Source: CAYZMS01 sp964479625
Lineage (GTDB): Bacteria > Bacteroidota > Bacteroidia > Chitinophagales > Saprospiraceae
Reading direction: 5' to 3'
Assembly: GCA_964479625.1 (NCBI GenBank)
Contig: CAYZMS010000003.1
Coordinates: forward strand, 62,001-126,000
DNA length: 64,000 nt
In this document: in pieces, positions 41,726 through 49,907 of the stretch
Position numbering within the stretch: position 1 is the first letter of the stretch
How the letters are laid out: every line of letters starts with the position of its first letter
Program-made: the position numbers and the translations under genes
The notes under the pieces: generated by a model
What the model saw: only the letters and a program-made list of their open reading frames with translations
Databases searched by the model: none
What the model was told of the DNA's origin: nothing

Positions 41726-42949
41726 ATGCAGGATCCACGGCAGATCAATATCGAAGATTATAATTATGAGCTGCCCGACCACCGGGTTGCCCGCTTTCCA
41801 TTGGAACAACGCGATCAAAGTAAATTGCTGGTTTTTAAACAGCAGGCCATCAGGCATACTATTTTTCGGGACCTCCCCGGGCAATTACCAGAAAACAGCT
41901 TATTGGTTTTCAATAAGACAAGGGTGATCCATGCCCGTTTATACTTTTCCCTGCCGAATGACAGCAGACTGGAAATCCTTTGCCTGGACCCGGTCCAGCC
42001 CGCCGATTACCAGCAAAATTTTTCGAGTACTGCTAAGGTACGCTGGCATTGTCTTGTAGGTGGAAATCGGAAATGGAAGACCGGAAATGTCGTCCGAACT
42101 TTTATTATAGATGAAGAGCTGGTTAGGCTTAAAGCAGAGCGCATCAACAGAATGGAGGAAGCTTTCGAAATTGAGTTTAGCTGGGACAAGCCAAGCCTGT
42201 GCTTCGGAGAAATACTGGCTGGGGCGGGTATTATTCCCCTTCCTCCCTATCTTAATCGGGAAAATGTACCTGAAGACGAAGACCGCTACCAGACCGTCTA
42301 TGCACGGGAGGAAGGGAGCGTAGCTGCTCCTACGGCCGGTCTGCATTTCACTCCCGAGGTGCTGAACGATTTAACACAAGCCGGACATGGCCAGGCCTTT
42401 GTCACCTTGCATGTTGGGGCGGGAACTTTCCGGCCCGTAAAATCAGCCACCATCGGGGAGCACCACATGCACCGGGAAAGCCTGTTTGTGGAAAAAATGG
42501 TAGTTACCCGTTTATTGCTGGCAATCAGCAAAGGACAGCCGCTGATCAGTGTAGGTACCACCAGCACCCGGCTGTTAGAGAGTTTATACTGGTTCGGTCG
42601 GCAATTGGTAAATGGTGAACAGCCAGATTTTTGGCAAGTCAGCCAATGGGAGCCATATTCCAATGCCCCTTACCCCAAGTCTACGGAAGCCTTGGAAGCG
42701 GTACTGGCCTTCATGCATTCCCATGAATTGGATCAATTGGAAGGGAATACGCAACTTATCATCGCACCTGGATACCAATTTAGGATAATTGATGGGCTGA
42801 TCACAAATTTTCACCAACCTCGGAGCACGCTGCTATTATTGATCGCTGCCTTGACTGGAGAAGACTGGAGGCGCATTTATGATTATGCTTTAGCAAATGA
42901 ATTTCGTTTTTTAAGCTATGGAGATAGCAGTTTGCTTCTGCCAGCTTGA
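41726..42949 (+). CDS. queA: S-adenosylmethionine:tRNA ribosyltransferase-isomerase, long form
   Basis: QueA transfers and isomerises the ribosyl part of SAM onto 7-aminomethyl-7-deazaguanine in tRNA, forming epoxyqueuosine. The protein has the family landmarks: YELPDHRVARFPLEQRDQSKLLV, VFNKTRVIHARL, APTAGLHFTPEV, TLHVGAGTFRPV, TNFHQPRSTLLLLIAALTG and SYGDSSLLLP. It is 407 residues against about 345 in E. coli, with extra sequence around residues 95-150 and 285-330. This is a divergent clade, so the product assignment is good but not certain. It starts two bases after metH stops; both enzymes belong to methionine/SAM metabolism. Confidence 0.88.
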   Translation: MQDPRQINIEDYNYELPDHRVARFPLEQRDQSKLLVFKQQAIRHTIFRDLPGQLPENSLLVFNKTRVIHARLYFSLPNDSRLEILCLDPVQPADYQQNFSSTAKVRWHCLVGGNRKWKTGNVVRTFIIDEELVRLKAERINRMEEAFEIEFSWDKPSLCFGEILAGAGIIPLPPYLNRENVPEDEDRYQTVYAREEGSVAAPTAGLHFTPEVLNDLTQAGHGQAFVTLHVGAGTFRPVKSATIGEHHMHRESLFVEKMVVTRLLLAISKGQPLISVGTTSTRLLESLYWFGRQLVNGEQPDFWQVSQWEPYSNAPYPKSTEALEAVLAFMHSHELDQLEGNTQLIIAPGYQFRIIDGLITNFHQPRSTLLLLIAALTGEDWRRIYDYALANEFRFLSYGDSSLLLPA

Positions 42950-42976
42950 CAATAACAAGGTGTTTGCTTAACTTTG
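42946..42976 (+). promoter_or_regulatory. Promoter with exact Bacteroidota consensus, after queA
   Basis: TTG (42946-42948) and TAACTTTG (42969-42976) are 20 bases apart, an exact match to the TTG-N20-TAnnTTTG form. The -33 element lies within the queA stop codon. The predicted start site near 42983 leaves about 180 bases of leader before the next gene. Confidence 0.6.
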
Positions 42977-43165
42977 TACTTCCATTCATTTTCAATCCCT
43001 ATTGAATTTTTTTTATCAGAACAAGGTAGTTGCCTGCCAAGCTTCTGGCTTTGGTGTCCTGTAACCGTTTTTCCATCCGGATACTGACCGGCTTCCGGCT
43101 ATTAAAAAAGCCTCTTTAATTGGAGAAGGAGCTTTGAGGCGGCTTTGTCTAAACTCAGTTATGTT

Positions 43166-44302
43166 ATGCAATTAAATGTACAGCTCTTATGGAGCTTTTT
43201 ATTCGTATGCGCATTTTTGCCATTAGAGGGGCAGAGAATTGCCATTTGGAGTTTTGAAAATATCAGTGGGGTGCCCACCTTACCCATTCCGGCCCGTTTC
43301 GAAGACCGGGATTTGGTAGTTTCTACTAGTTCTGCTCTGGAAGGCGGGAATAATATCGGGAGCCCGGATGTTTGTTCGGCCAGTGAAACCTGGGCTACCA
43401 ATTTTTGGCCGATCGAAAGCTCCCGGCAAAGTAGCCACTATATGGAATTTAGTGTCAAGACGCGGGGAGGCCGGGGGCGAGAGATCCATTTTTCCCAACT
43501 TTCCCTGATCATGAGTGCCAGCTCGAATGATTCGGCTTCTGATTTTGACGTTTACTACAGTGCGGGCGGCAGCTTCCAATATCTGGGGACCGGAAGTACA
43601 GAAACTAGTTGTAGGTCCTACTTTTTCCCTTTTGAAGAAGTGACGGTCTCCTCTACCACCCTGCGCTTTCGGATTTACCCTTACGGCCAGAACCCCGCTG
43701 CCCGGGCAGCGACCCTTCGTATTGATAATGTAGCAGTCTGGGCAGAAGCCATCTTACCTATTGAGCTGGCCGAATTCACCGGACGCCAAGATGGATTGAG
43801 TATTCTACTAAACTGGACCACAGCCACTGAACGCCAAAATGATTATATAGAGATCGAACGCAGCCTGGATGGGGAGCGCTTTGAGGTGGTTGGACGGGTA
43901 GAAGGCTATGGAGATAGCCAAACACCCCGTCATTATGAATGGCGCGACCTGAATCCGGTAACCGGCTACAATTACTATCGACTTATACAGGTGGATCTCG
44001 ACGGCAGCCGGAATATTCATCCGGTGATCGCCATAACCTTTGTGGCAGAGGTTTTGCCCAAGCCGATACTGTTCCCTACTTTGGTAAGGGATTATCTCGA
44101 ACTTCGGCGACCGGTTTATACAGCTGCTATCCCTGCGGAGGTATCCGTTCTGGATAGCCGGGGCCATCGGCACCGGGTAGAGAGGGTCTCAGCAGCGGGT
44201 TCCATCCAGTTGGATGGTTTATCGAATTTACCGCCCGGGCCCTATTTCGTGAGTTGGAAAGATGAGCGGGGAAGTTGGATATTAAGGTTTTTCAAGTTGT
44301 AG
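43166..44302 (+). CDS. Secreted protein with T9SS type A sorting domain-like C-terminus
   Basis: The 378-residue protein has a signal peptide (QLLWSFLFVCAFLPLEG, cut before QRIAIW), an N-terminal jelly-roll-like domain (about 25-205: IAIWSFEN, SHYMEFSVKTRGGRGREIHFSQLSLIMSAS), then a fibronectin-like module starting LPIELAEFTGRQDGLSILLNWTTATERQNDYIEIERS, a segment very common before sorting domains in Bacteroidota. The last 80 residues (LFPTLVRDYLELRRP ... LPPGPYFVSWKDERGSWILRFFKL) fit the type IX secretion CTD. The expected fate is export through T9SS and attachment to the cell surface. The start at ATG 43166 rather than TTG 43145 is set by the signal peptide. The ligand is unknown. Confidence 0.78.
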   Translation: MQLNVQLLWSFLFVCAFLPLEGQRIAIWSFENISGVPTLPIPARFEDRDLVVSTSSALEGGNNIGSPDVCSASETWATNFWPIESSRQSSHYMEFSVKTRGGRGREIHFSQLSLIMSASSNDSASDFDVYYSAGGSFQYLGTGSTETSCRSYFFPFEEVTVSSTTLRFRIYPYGQNPAARAATLRIDNVAVWAEAILPIELAEFTGRQDGLSILLNWTTATERQNDYIEIERSLDGERFEVVGRVEGYGDSQTPRHYEWRDLNPVTGYNYYRLIQVDLDGSRNIHPVIAITFVAEVLPKPILFPTLVRDYLELRRPVYTAAIPAEVSVLDSRGHRHRVERVSAAGSIQLDGLSNLPPGPYFVSWKDERGSWILRFFKL

Positions 44303-45209
44303 CGTCAAAAAAGTCAGAAGATAAATACCGGTCTCCCCGGTCGCAAATGATGCAGACGATGGTCCCTGTTTTAATAGTTTCCGCAAGTTTGACGGCGGCG
44401 GTGATCGCACCGCCGCTGCTCATACCCGCGAAAATAGCCTCTTCCCTTGCGAGACGTCGCATCATATGAGTGGCTTCATCCTGGGAAACGTCAATAATCT
44501 GGTCGACTCGTTCTGCTTCAAAGATCTTGGGCAGAAATTCAGGAGACCAGCGGCGGATACCTGGAATAGTGGAGCCGTCGGAGGGTTGAACACCGACAAT
44601 TTTAACCTCCTTGTTTTGGGATTTAAGAAAACGGGAAACTCCCATGATGGTACCGGTGGTGCCCATGGAGGAAACGAAGTGGGAGATCTGGCCTTTGGTA
44701 TCCCGCCATATCTCGGGACCGGTGGTTTCGAAATGGCCGCGCCAGTTGTCAGGGTTGGCAAATTGGTTGAGCATTAAATAATTGTCTTCCTGGGCAAGCT
44801 CTTCAGCATATTCCCGGGAGTATTCTATGGTCTTCTTTGCCGGTGTAAGAATAACCTCAGCCCCATAGGCACGCATGGTCTTTACCCTTTCCACGGTGGA
44901 ATTGTCAGGCATAATAAGGGTAATCCCCACGCCAAACAGTCGTGCGATCATAGCAAGAGCAATGCCCGTATTGCCACTTGTTGCTTCTACCAGCTTCATA
45001 CCAGTCTTCAGATCGCCTCGTTCACGAGCGCGCCTGATCATGCTATAGGCGGCGCGGTCTTTAACGCTTCCACCTGGGTTTTGGCCCTCCAGCTTGCCGT
45101 AAATAGTGATACCTGGTTTCTGGTAAATCCGGGTTATTTCAACTAACGGAGTGTTGCCGATCAGGCCCTCCACACTTTTCCAGGCATTGGGCTGGAGTGC
45201 TTGACTCAT
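44292..45209 (-). CDS. cysM: Cysteine synthase (CysM-type O-acetylserine sulfhydrylase)
   Basis: The enzyme replaces the acetyl group of O-acetylserine with sulfide (or thiosulfate for CysM) to make cysteine, using PLP. The 305-residue protein has the PLP lysine Lys50 in NPGGSVKDRAA, the substrate loop EATSGNTGIALA, SSMGTTGTIMGVSRFLK, which binds the PLP phosphate, and a C-terminus IICDRGDRYLSSDFF typical of CysM. The ATG at 45209 gives normal length; the longer frame lies in cysE. It follows cysE by 16 bases and makes up the complete two-step route from serine to cysteine. Its 3' end overlaps the convergent sorting-domain gene by 11 bases. Confidence 0.93.
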   Translation of the reverse strand: MSQALQPNAWKSVEGLIGNTPLVEITRIYQKPGITIYGKLEGQNPGGSVKDRAAYSMIRRARERGDLKTGMKLVEATSGNTGIALAMIARLFGVGITLIMPDNSTVERVKTMRAYGAEVILTPAKKTIEYSREYAEELAQEDNYLMLNQFANPDNWRGHFETTGPEIWRDTKGQISHFVSSMGTTGTIMGVSRFLKSQNKEVKIVGVQPSDGSTIPGIRRWSPEFLPKIFEAERVDQIIDVSQDEATHMMRRLAREEAIFAGMSSGGAITAAVKLAETIKTGTIVCIICDRGDRYLSSDFFDATT

Positions 45210-45225
45210 AGGTTTGTTTGCTTTT

Positions 45226-46062
45226 TTAGATCTCGCGCATTTCCTGGGTTTCTTCCTTGCCATCTTTGTGTCGCTGGCGAAGGTAGCCGGTATAGTAAAT
45301 TCGACAATGAGCGGGTACGCTCTTGGTGATCCATACATTACCGCCGATGATGGCGTCGTGACCGATAGTGGTTCCTCCGCCCAGAATAGTTGCACCGGCA
45401 TAGATCACCACTCGATCCTCGATCGTAGGGTGGCGTTTGGTATTGGCCATCTCTTTTTTGACACTAAGTGCCCCCAGGGTAACCCCCTGGTAGATCTTCA
45501 CGTCGCTCCCAATATCGCAGCTTCCACCGATGACTACCCCCGTGCCGTGGTCAATACAAAAGCGGCTTCCTATCCGGGCGGCAGGGTGGATATCAATCCC
45601 TGTTTTTGAATGGGCATACTCGGTTAATATGCGTGGAATGAGTGGAACATCCAATTCGAAAAAAGTATGTGCCAGGCGGTAGACTGCGATGGCGTAGAAA
45701 CCAGGGTAAGTACGAATGACTTCAGTGAGGTCCACGGCTGCCGGATCACCCTGGCAAATAGCCTGGGCATCCATGAGCAGGGTTTCCCGGATTTCTGGAA
45801 TTTGCTCCATGAAGGCCTGTTCCATTACGTCGGCCTTAATGAGCATAGAGGCATCCAGCGTTTTCAAAATACGATTGAGTTCCAGGCACAACTCTTGGTA
45901 ATACTGGGCAAACTCCCGTTGGGACTTAAACCGGTGGTCTGAGAACTCCGGGAATAGTATTCCCAGTAAACCATTCAGCCATCCGCAAACGCGGGAAGGT
46001 TCGGGTAGGCGAAGCGCTTTCTGATGTTCCTGGTACAAGTGTTTGAGAAAGGCGTTTTCCAT
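45226..46062 (-). CDS. cysE: Serine O-acetyltransferase
   Basis: The enzyme acetylates serine with acetyl-CoA to provide O-acetylserine. The 278-residue protein has a helical N-terminal half and a left-handed beta-helix of hexapeptide repeats (GIDIHPAARIGSRFCIDHGTGVVIGGSCDIGSDVKIYQGVTLGA), with the catalytic pair His-Asp in RLAH and DHGTG regions, and RHPTIEDRVVIYAGATILGGGTTIG. The C-terminus is longer and more basic than in E. coli and lacks the usual Ile-tail peptide (it ends QEMREI, which does finish in Ile, as required for docking into cysteine synthase). It is the first gene of the cysE-cysM pair. Confidence 0.93.
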   Translation of the reverse strand: MENAFLKHLYQEHQKALRLPEPSRVCGWLNGLLGILFPEFSDHRFKSQREFAQYYQELCLELNRILKTLDASMLIKADVMEQAFMEQIPEIRETLLMDAQAICQGDPAAVDLTEVIRTYPGFYAIAVYRLAHTFFELDVPLIPRILTEYAHSKTGIDIHPAARIGSRFCIDHGTGVVIGGSCDIGSDVKIYQGVTLGALSVKKEMANTKRHPTIEDRVVIYAGATILGGGTTIGHDAIIGGNVWITKSVPAHCRIYYTGYLRQRHKDGKEETQEMREI

Positions 46063-46126
46063 TTTTGTATAAGGACTGATGGGGCTGTAAAGTTGTTTGG
46101 AGGATATTTATATTTGACGGAGTTTA

Positions 46127-46609
46127 TCAGGAAACGCCCAGAATGTATATGGTTCCGCCTACTTCATAAATGCTTTCTCCTTTGGGAATAGTCTCCTCCC
46201 CATTGGTTAAGGGGCGGATCAAGCGATACACACCACGCAGGACCTGACCATTCACTTCTAATACCCCTTGCTGGCCACCGATCGAATCATTCAGGCTGAA
46301 GATCAACAAATAGCCGACTTTACCGTAAAGGGGGCGTTCCAGGAAGGCACCTGCCTGCATGGCCCTACGCATCCCTAAGGGGCGGATGGGGTCGGTGAAT
46401 GGGTTGGGGGCAGAAGCCGTCCCGGTGCCTGAACCGGCCGCAGCACGGGTGATGTTGGCCCGGACAGGTGTGTCCTTTCCATCAAAGGTGCCGTCGGTGG
46501 CTATGATCGTTAAAGGCTTATCTGCCTTAGGCGTAAATTGGGCCCGAGCTTCCAGGGGGAGCAGAAACAAGAATAAAGCCGGAACAGCCAAACGAAAGAA
46601 GCATTTCAT
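46127..46609 (-). CDS. Unknown secreted protein
   Basis: I do not recognise this 160-residue protein. It has a clear signal peptide (MKCFFRLAVPALFLFLLPLEARA, cut before QFTPKADK). The mature part is small, without cysteines, and has Ala/Gly/Thr-rich low-complexity sequence in the middle (about 55-70) and a beta-rich end (GVLEVNGQVLRGVYRLIRPL, GESIYEVGGTIYILGVS). ATG 46609 is used because the signal peptide starts there; ATG 46621 is in frame 4 codons upstream. It is transcribed in the same direction as cysE, with a 64-base gap. Confidence 0.6.
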   Translation of the reverse strand: MKCFFRLAVPALFLFLLPLEARAQFTPKADKPLTIIATDGTFDGKDTPVRANITRAAAGSGTGTASAPNPFTDPIRPLGMRRAMQAGAFLERPLYGKVGYLLIFSLNDSIGGQQGVLEVNGQVLRGVYRLIRPLTNGEETIPKGESIYEVGGTIYILGVS

Positions 46610-46799
46610 GATTCGTAGCATTTGTTTTTAAACGCCCTTTTCAGGGCAAATACAGCCTTTCGGTAATTCTTTTGTAATCTACCGCTTTCTTGGCAAGAAC
46701 GAAAATTGTGGAAAAGGATTGTAAAGATTTAAGTACAAATTGTTTGATCACCTCCGGCCATACAAATTATCCAACTTTTAAATTCAACTAAAAACAAGG

Positions 46800-47405
46800 A
46801 TGTTCCCTGACTTATCATCTATTTGGCAATCCACGGTCATAAAGTTTACTCCAGAGCAAGATAGAATAGATCAATACTGGACGGAAATCGAAGAAGCCTA
46901 CTGCTCGAAAGGACGGTATTACCATACCCTGCAACATCTCCGTGAAATGTTCCAATTGTTGACCCAATATCAAAAGGAGTTGGTGGATCCAGATGCCCTT
47001 AACTTTGCTATTTTTTACCACGATATCATTTATAATCCCACCAGAAAAAATAACGAAGAGCGTAGTGCCAAGCTAGCCTCCGATCGCCTCCGGTCATTGG
47101 GTTTGTCAGAAGATCGAATCAGGCACGTTCATTCGATGATCGAAGCGACAAAAGGCCATAGTAAAAGTAGCAACCGAAATACGAATTTTCTTTTGGATTT
47201 CGACCTGGTCATTTTGGGTGGTTCCCTGAAAGCTTTTGAAGAATACACTCGGCAAATTCGAAAAGAATACGCCATTTTCCCCGATCTTTTATACCAACCA
47301 GGTCGGAGAAAAGTACTGAAGGCCCTATTGCAGCAGGAGCATATTTACAAAATACCTGCCATCAGAGCTTATTACGAGAAGCAAGCCCGCGAAAATATTC
47401 AATGA
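46800..47405 (+). CDS. HD-type predicted metal-dependent phosphohydrolase
   Basis: The 201-residue protein matches the COG4339-type HD superfamily hydrolases. Metal-binding positions are visible in RYYHTLQHLREM (first His pair), FAIFYHDIIYNP (His-Asp), ATKGHS (His) and LLDFDLVILGG (Asp). The arginine-rich end RRKVLKALLQQEHIYK is also typical. The physiological substrate is not known; a phosphoester or nucleotide is expected. It stands alone, convergent with the universal stress gene. Confidence 0.8.
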   Translation: MFPDLSSIWQSTVIKFTPEQDRIDQYWTEIEEAYCSKGRYYHTLQHLREMFQLLTQYQKELVDPDALNFAIFYHDIIYNPTRKNNEERSAKLASDRLRSLGLSEDRIRHVHSMIEATKGHSKSSNRNTNFLLDFDLVILGGSLKAFEEYTRQIRKEYAIFPDLLYQPGRRKVLKALLQQEHIYKIPAIRAYYEKQARENIQ

Positions 47406-47438
47406 GAACTCCGTAAGCTTTAAACCGCTAAACGTGCA

Positions 47439-48578
47439 TTAACTCCTAAATCGGCGAATCTCCGTTTCTATTTTCTCATAATCCATGCGCTCCAGAATTT
47501 GTTTCATCATGGAATTGTATTTGTTCTCATTGGTGGTATCGCCAAGCTCCTTGTATACCTTAGACAAACCTTGCATGGAAGGTATATGCGTAAAGCTAAG
47601 GTTAATGCATTTTTTATATTCCTCAACAGCTTCTTTGAAAAACCCGTCTTTATGGAGTTGTTGGGCCGTTTTATAATGCGATTCAATATCTTGTAGTTTT
47701 GACTCCAGCTCCAATATGATTACATCCTCTTCCTTAAGTGTTATAAAGGAGCTTGGTATTTCCCGAATCACCTTTTGGGTTACACTTCCAATTAATATTT
47801 TATTAATACCCGATTTTCCTGTTGTTCCCATTATCAATAGGTCGGTCTCGTATTCTTTAATGGCTTTAAGGATTTCTGAAGCCGGCTCCCCCTGTCTGAT
47901 CTCTTTGGTAAGTTTTAAACCACCAAATGTAGAACCCTTCAAGAATGCTTCCAGGTCACTTTCATGGTTTTTACGCAAATATTCTAGGTGCTCATCCATT
48001 TTGAGTTGATTCCTTATAGGGAACAGATCAGATAATCCATAGACAGAAATAATGATTAGTTCTGCTTCAAATCTGTGAGCGAGCGTGATGGCATTTTTCA
48101 AGGCCCGCTTTGATTGATTAGAGAAGTCAACAGGACATAATATTTTTTTGATACTTAGGGACGTCTCATTTTTTATAATGAAAACTGGTTTGTTGCTTTT
48201 TTTGATAATCTTTTCTGCGTTGGAACCCAGTAGGATAGCCTCTTTTTTAGATTTTTCTCCAGCACCAGCAAAAATGATATTGGCGTTTATTTTTTCGGAA
48301 GCTTCGATAATCTTTTCCGAAAAGTCACCTTGCTCCAGAATAGGGTCCATGGCAGCAACCCCTTGGGTCTTAATTTTTTCAGTTAAGGCGTTCAACTGTT
48401 TTGCAGCGAACTCATGTAATAACTCACTTGCCTTTTTGCTGCCCATGGCTGCAGGAAGCACATAGATCAGGGCTACTTCTGATTCAAACACCTTTGCCAT
48501 ATCTATGGCATTCTCAAGAACATTTTCAGACGATTCGCTAAGATCAGTGGCTACCAAAATTCTTTTTAGTAATTCCAT
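47439..48578 (-). CDS. Tandem universal stress protein with C-terminal TPR-like region
   Basis: The 379-residue protein carries two UspA domains: residues about 1-140 (LLKRILVATDLSESSENVLENAI, IIFAGAGEKSKKEAILLGSNAEKIIKKS) and about 145-278 (IKKILCPVDFSNQSKRALKNAITLAH, LLIMGTTGKSGINKILIGSVTQKVI). The second has a G-x2-G-x9-G-S/T ATP-binding pattern. The last 100 residues are helical with one TPR-like pair (AQQLHKDGFFKEAVEEYKKCINLS, GLSKVYKELGDTTNENKYNSM). Such proteins accumulate under stress and low oxygen. It lies 290 bases from cydB and shares its direction, fitting a respiratory-stress neighbourhood. Confidence 0.85.
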   Translation of the reverse strand: MELLKRILVATDLSESSENVLENAIDMAKVFESEVALIYVLPAAMGSKKASELLHEFAAKQLNALTEKIKTQGVAAMDPILEQGDFSEKIIEASEKINANIIFAGAGEKSKKEAILLGSNAEKIIKKSNKPVFIIKNETSLSIKKILCPVDFSNQSKRALKNAITLAHRFEAELIIISVYGLSDLFPIRNQLKMDEHLEYLRKNHESDLEAFLKGSTFGGLKLTKEIRQGEPASEILKAIKEYETDLLIMGTTGKSGINKILIGSVTQKVIREIPSSFITLKEEDVIILELESKLQDIESHYKTAQQLHKDGFFKEAVEEYKKCINLSFTHIPSMQGLSKVYKELGDTTNENKYNSMMKQILERMDYEKIETEIRRFRS

Positions 48579-48612
48579 TAGATTTCTTTTTGAGTTTGAT
48601 TCGCGAGCTAAA

Positions 48613-48620
48613 CAAAAGTA
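48613..48620 (-). promoter_or_regulatory. -7 promoter element of the universal stress gene
   Basis: On the minus strand TACTTTTG (48620-48613) is an exact TAnnTTTG. No clear TTTG lies 19-21 bases upstream. The predicted start site is about 48606, 28 bases before the ATG. The remaining gap up to cydB (48621-48867) is AT-rich and shows no gene. Confidence 0.4.
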
Positions 48621-48867
48621 TTTAGCACAAAAATGGGCCTATTCGAATATAAAAAAATTGTGGGGTGAAACAAATATGTTAGGGCTCTGCTTAAGGAATA
48701 TTTTAATAAATTTTTAGTTCTCGGGAAACATTGTTGAAAGGTTATTTCCCCAGGTATCGGGAGCTCCACTATTGGTGGAACCAATTTTAAGGCCGTAGCA
48801 GGTAAAAGGATCCTATATTTTGAAATGGAACAGGGCGATCATCAGCGCCCTTATCTCCTTTAGAGGC

Positions 48868-49896
48868 TCAGTAGCTCGTTTCATCCAACTGGACTTTGCC
48901 CCGGAAAGTGTAGAATACGAAAGCCGTGTATGCCAGTACCAGAGGTGCGCCAATGCAAGCCATGAGAAGCATTATACCCAGAGATTTGGTGGAGGATGCA
49001 GCGTTTTGGACGGTAAGGCTGTAAGCCTCCTCTACGGTAGAAAGAATGATGACGGGATATAATTCAATGGCGACAAGGGCCAAAAGCAGGGCCATTGTCA
49101 GGGAAGAAAATACAAAAGCTAATCGAAACTTTTTTTTAGATACCAGGCGGGGAACATTGGCAATGCTTAAAAAGGCCAATATCGGAACGATGAAAAGCTC
49201 CGGGCTTTCCTGGAAGTCGTCGGAAAGATGTGGTATGTAGATCAGGGTATATAAGGTAATGACTGCAAAAGTAAGCACGAAGAAAATAATGGCCCGCCAC
49301 AACAGTCGGTTGACATGCTCGAAAAGATGTCCTTCGGTTTTCATAGTCAGGTAAATAGCACCGTGCATCATGAAAATAGCCAGGGTGGTAAAACCAACCA
49401 TGATCGAATAGGGATTCAGAAATTCCGGCCAATTTCCGGTGAATTCAAAATCCGGGCCCAGAGCGATACCCTGTAGTACATTACCCAGCACTACCCCCAG
49501 CAAAATAGCCATTAGTGCACTGGATAGGCTATAGGCAACATCCCACATGTTGCGCCACCATTGCATGGGCTCTTTTGATCGAAATTCAATTGCGACTGCC
49601 CTGAAAATAAGGGCCGTCAGAAATAGCATGAAGGGAATGTACATAGCCGAGAAAAGCGTGGCGTACACTTCCGGAAAACCGGCAAATAATGCGCCGCCTC
49701 CAATAACCAACCAAACCTCATTGCCATCCCAGACCGGACCGATCGCATTCAGGGCTACCCGTCGATGCTGCTCGTTGCGAAAAAACAAATGCAAGGCGCC
49801 AGCCCCCATGTCAAAGCCATCGAGAATAGCATAACCACTAAACAGGCCGCCGACCACTAAAAACCACCAGGTGGAATATTCGATTCCTAGAAACAT
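48868..49896 (-). CDS. cydB: Cytochrome bd oxidase subunit II
   Basis: CydB is the second core subunit of the bd quinol:oxygen oxidoreductase, an inner-membrane terminal oxidase with high oxygen affinity. The 342-residue protein has the family N-terminus STWWFLVVGGLFSGYAILDGFDMGAGALHLF, GPVWDGNEVWLVIGGGALFAGFPEVYATLFS, and about eight membrane segments. It follows cydA by 11 bases. No short CydX-like ORF was found downstream; only a weak hairpin (GGGCG/CGCCC, 48833-48850) is visible. Confidence 0.95.
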   Translation of the reverse strand: MFLGIEYSTWWFLVVGGLFSGYAILDGFDMGAGALHLFFRNEQHRRVALNAIGPVWDGNEVWLVIGGGALFAGFPEVYATLFSAMYIPFMLFLTALIFRAVAIEFRSKEPMQWWRNMWDVAYSLSSALMAILLGVVLGNVLQGIALGPDFEFTGNWPEFLNPYSIMVGFTTLAIFMMHGAIYLTMKTEGHLFEHVNRLLWRAIIFFVLTFAVITLYTLIYIPHLSDDFQESPELFIVPILAFLSIANVPRLVSKKKFRLAFVFSSLTMALLLALVAIELYPVIILSTVEEAYSLTVQNAASSTKSLGIMLLMACIGAPLVLAYTAFVFYTFRGKVQLDETSY

Positions 49897-49907
49897 AGTT
49901 TTGAAGC

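Noticed and set aside
40358..41738. Minus-strand ORFs within metH
   Set aside because: Long antisense frames here follow from the GC-skewed codon use of metH; none has a recognisable motif.
45210..45401. N-terminal extension of CysM by 64 residues
   Set aside because: It lies wholly in the 3' end of cysE on the same strand and reads as a shadow; CysM begins normally at 45209.
48833..48850. Terminator after cydB
   Set aside because: The stem is only 5 bp (GGGCG/CGCCC) and no U-tract follows on the minus strand.
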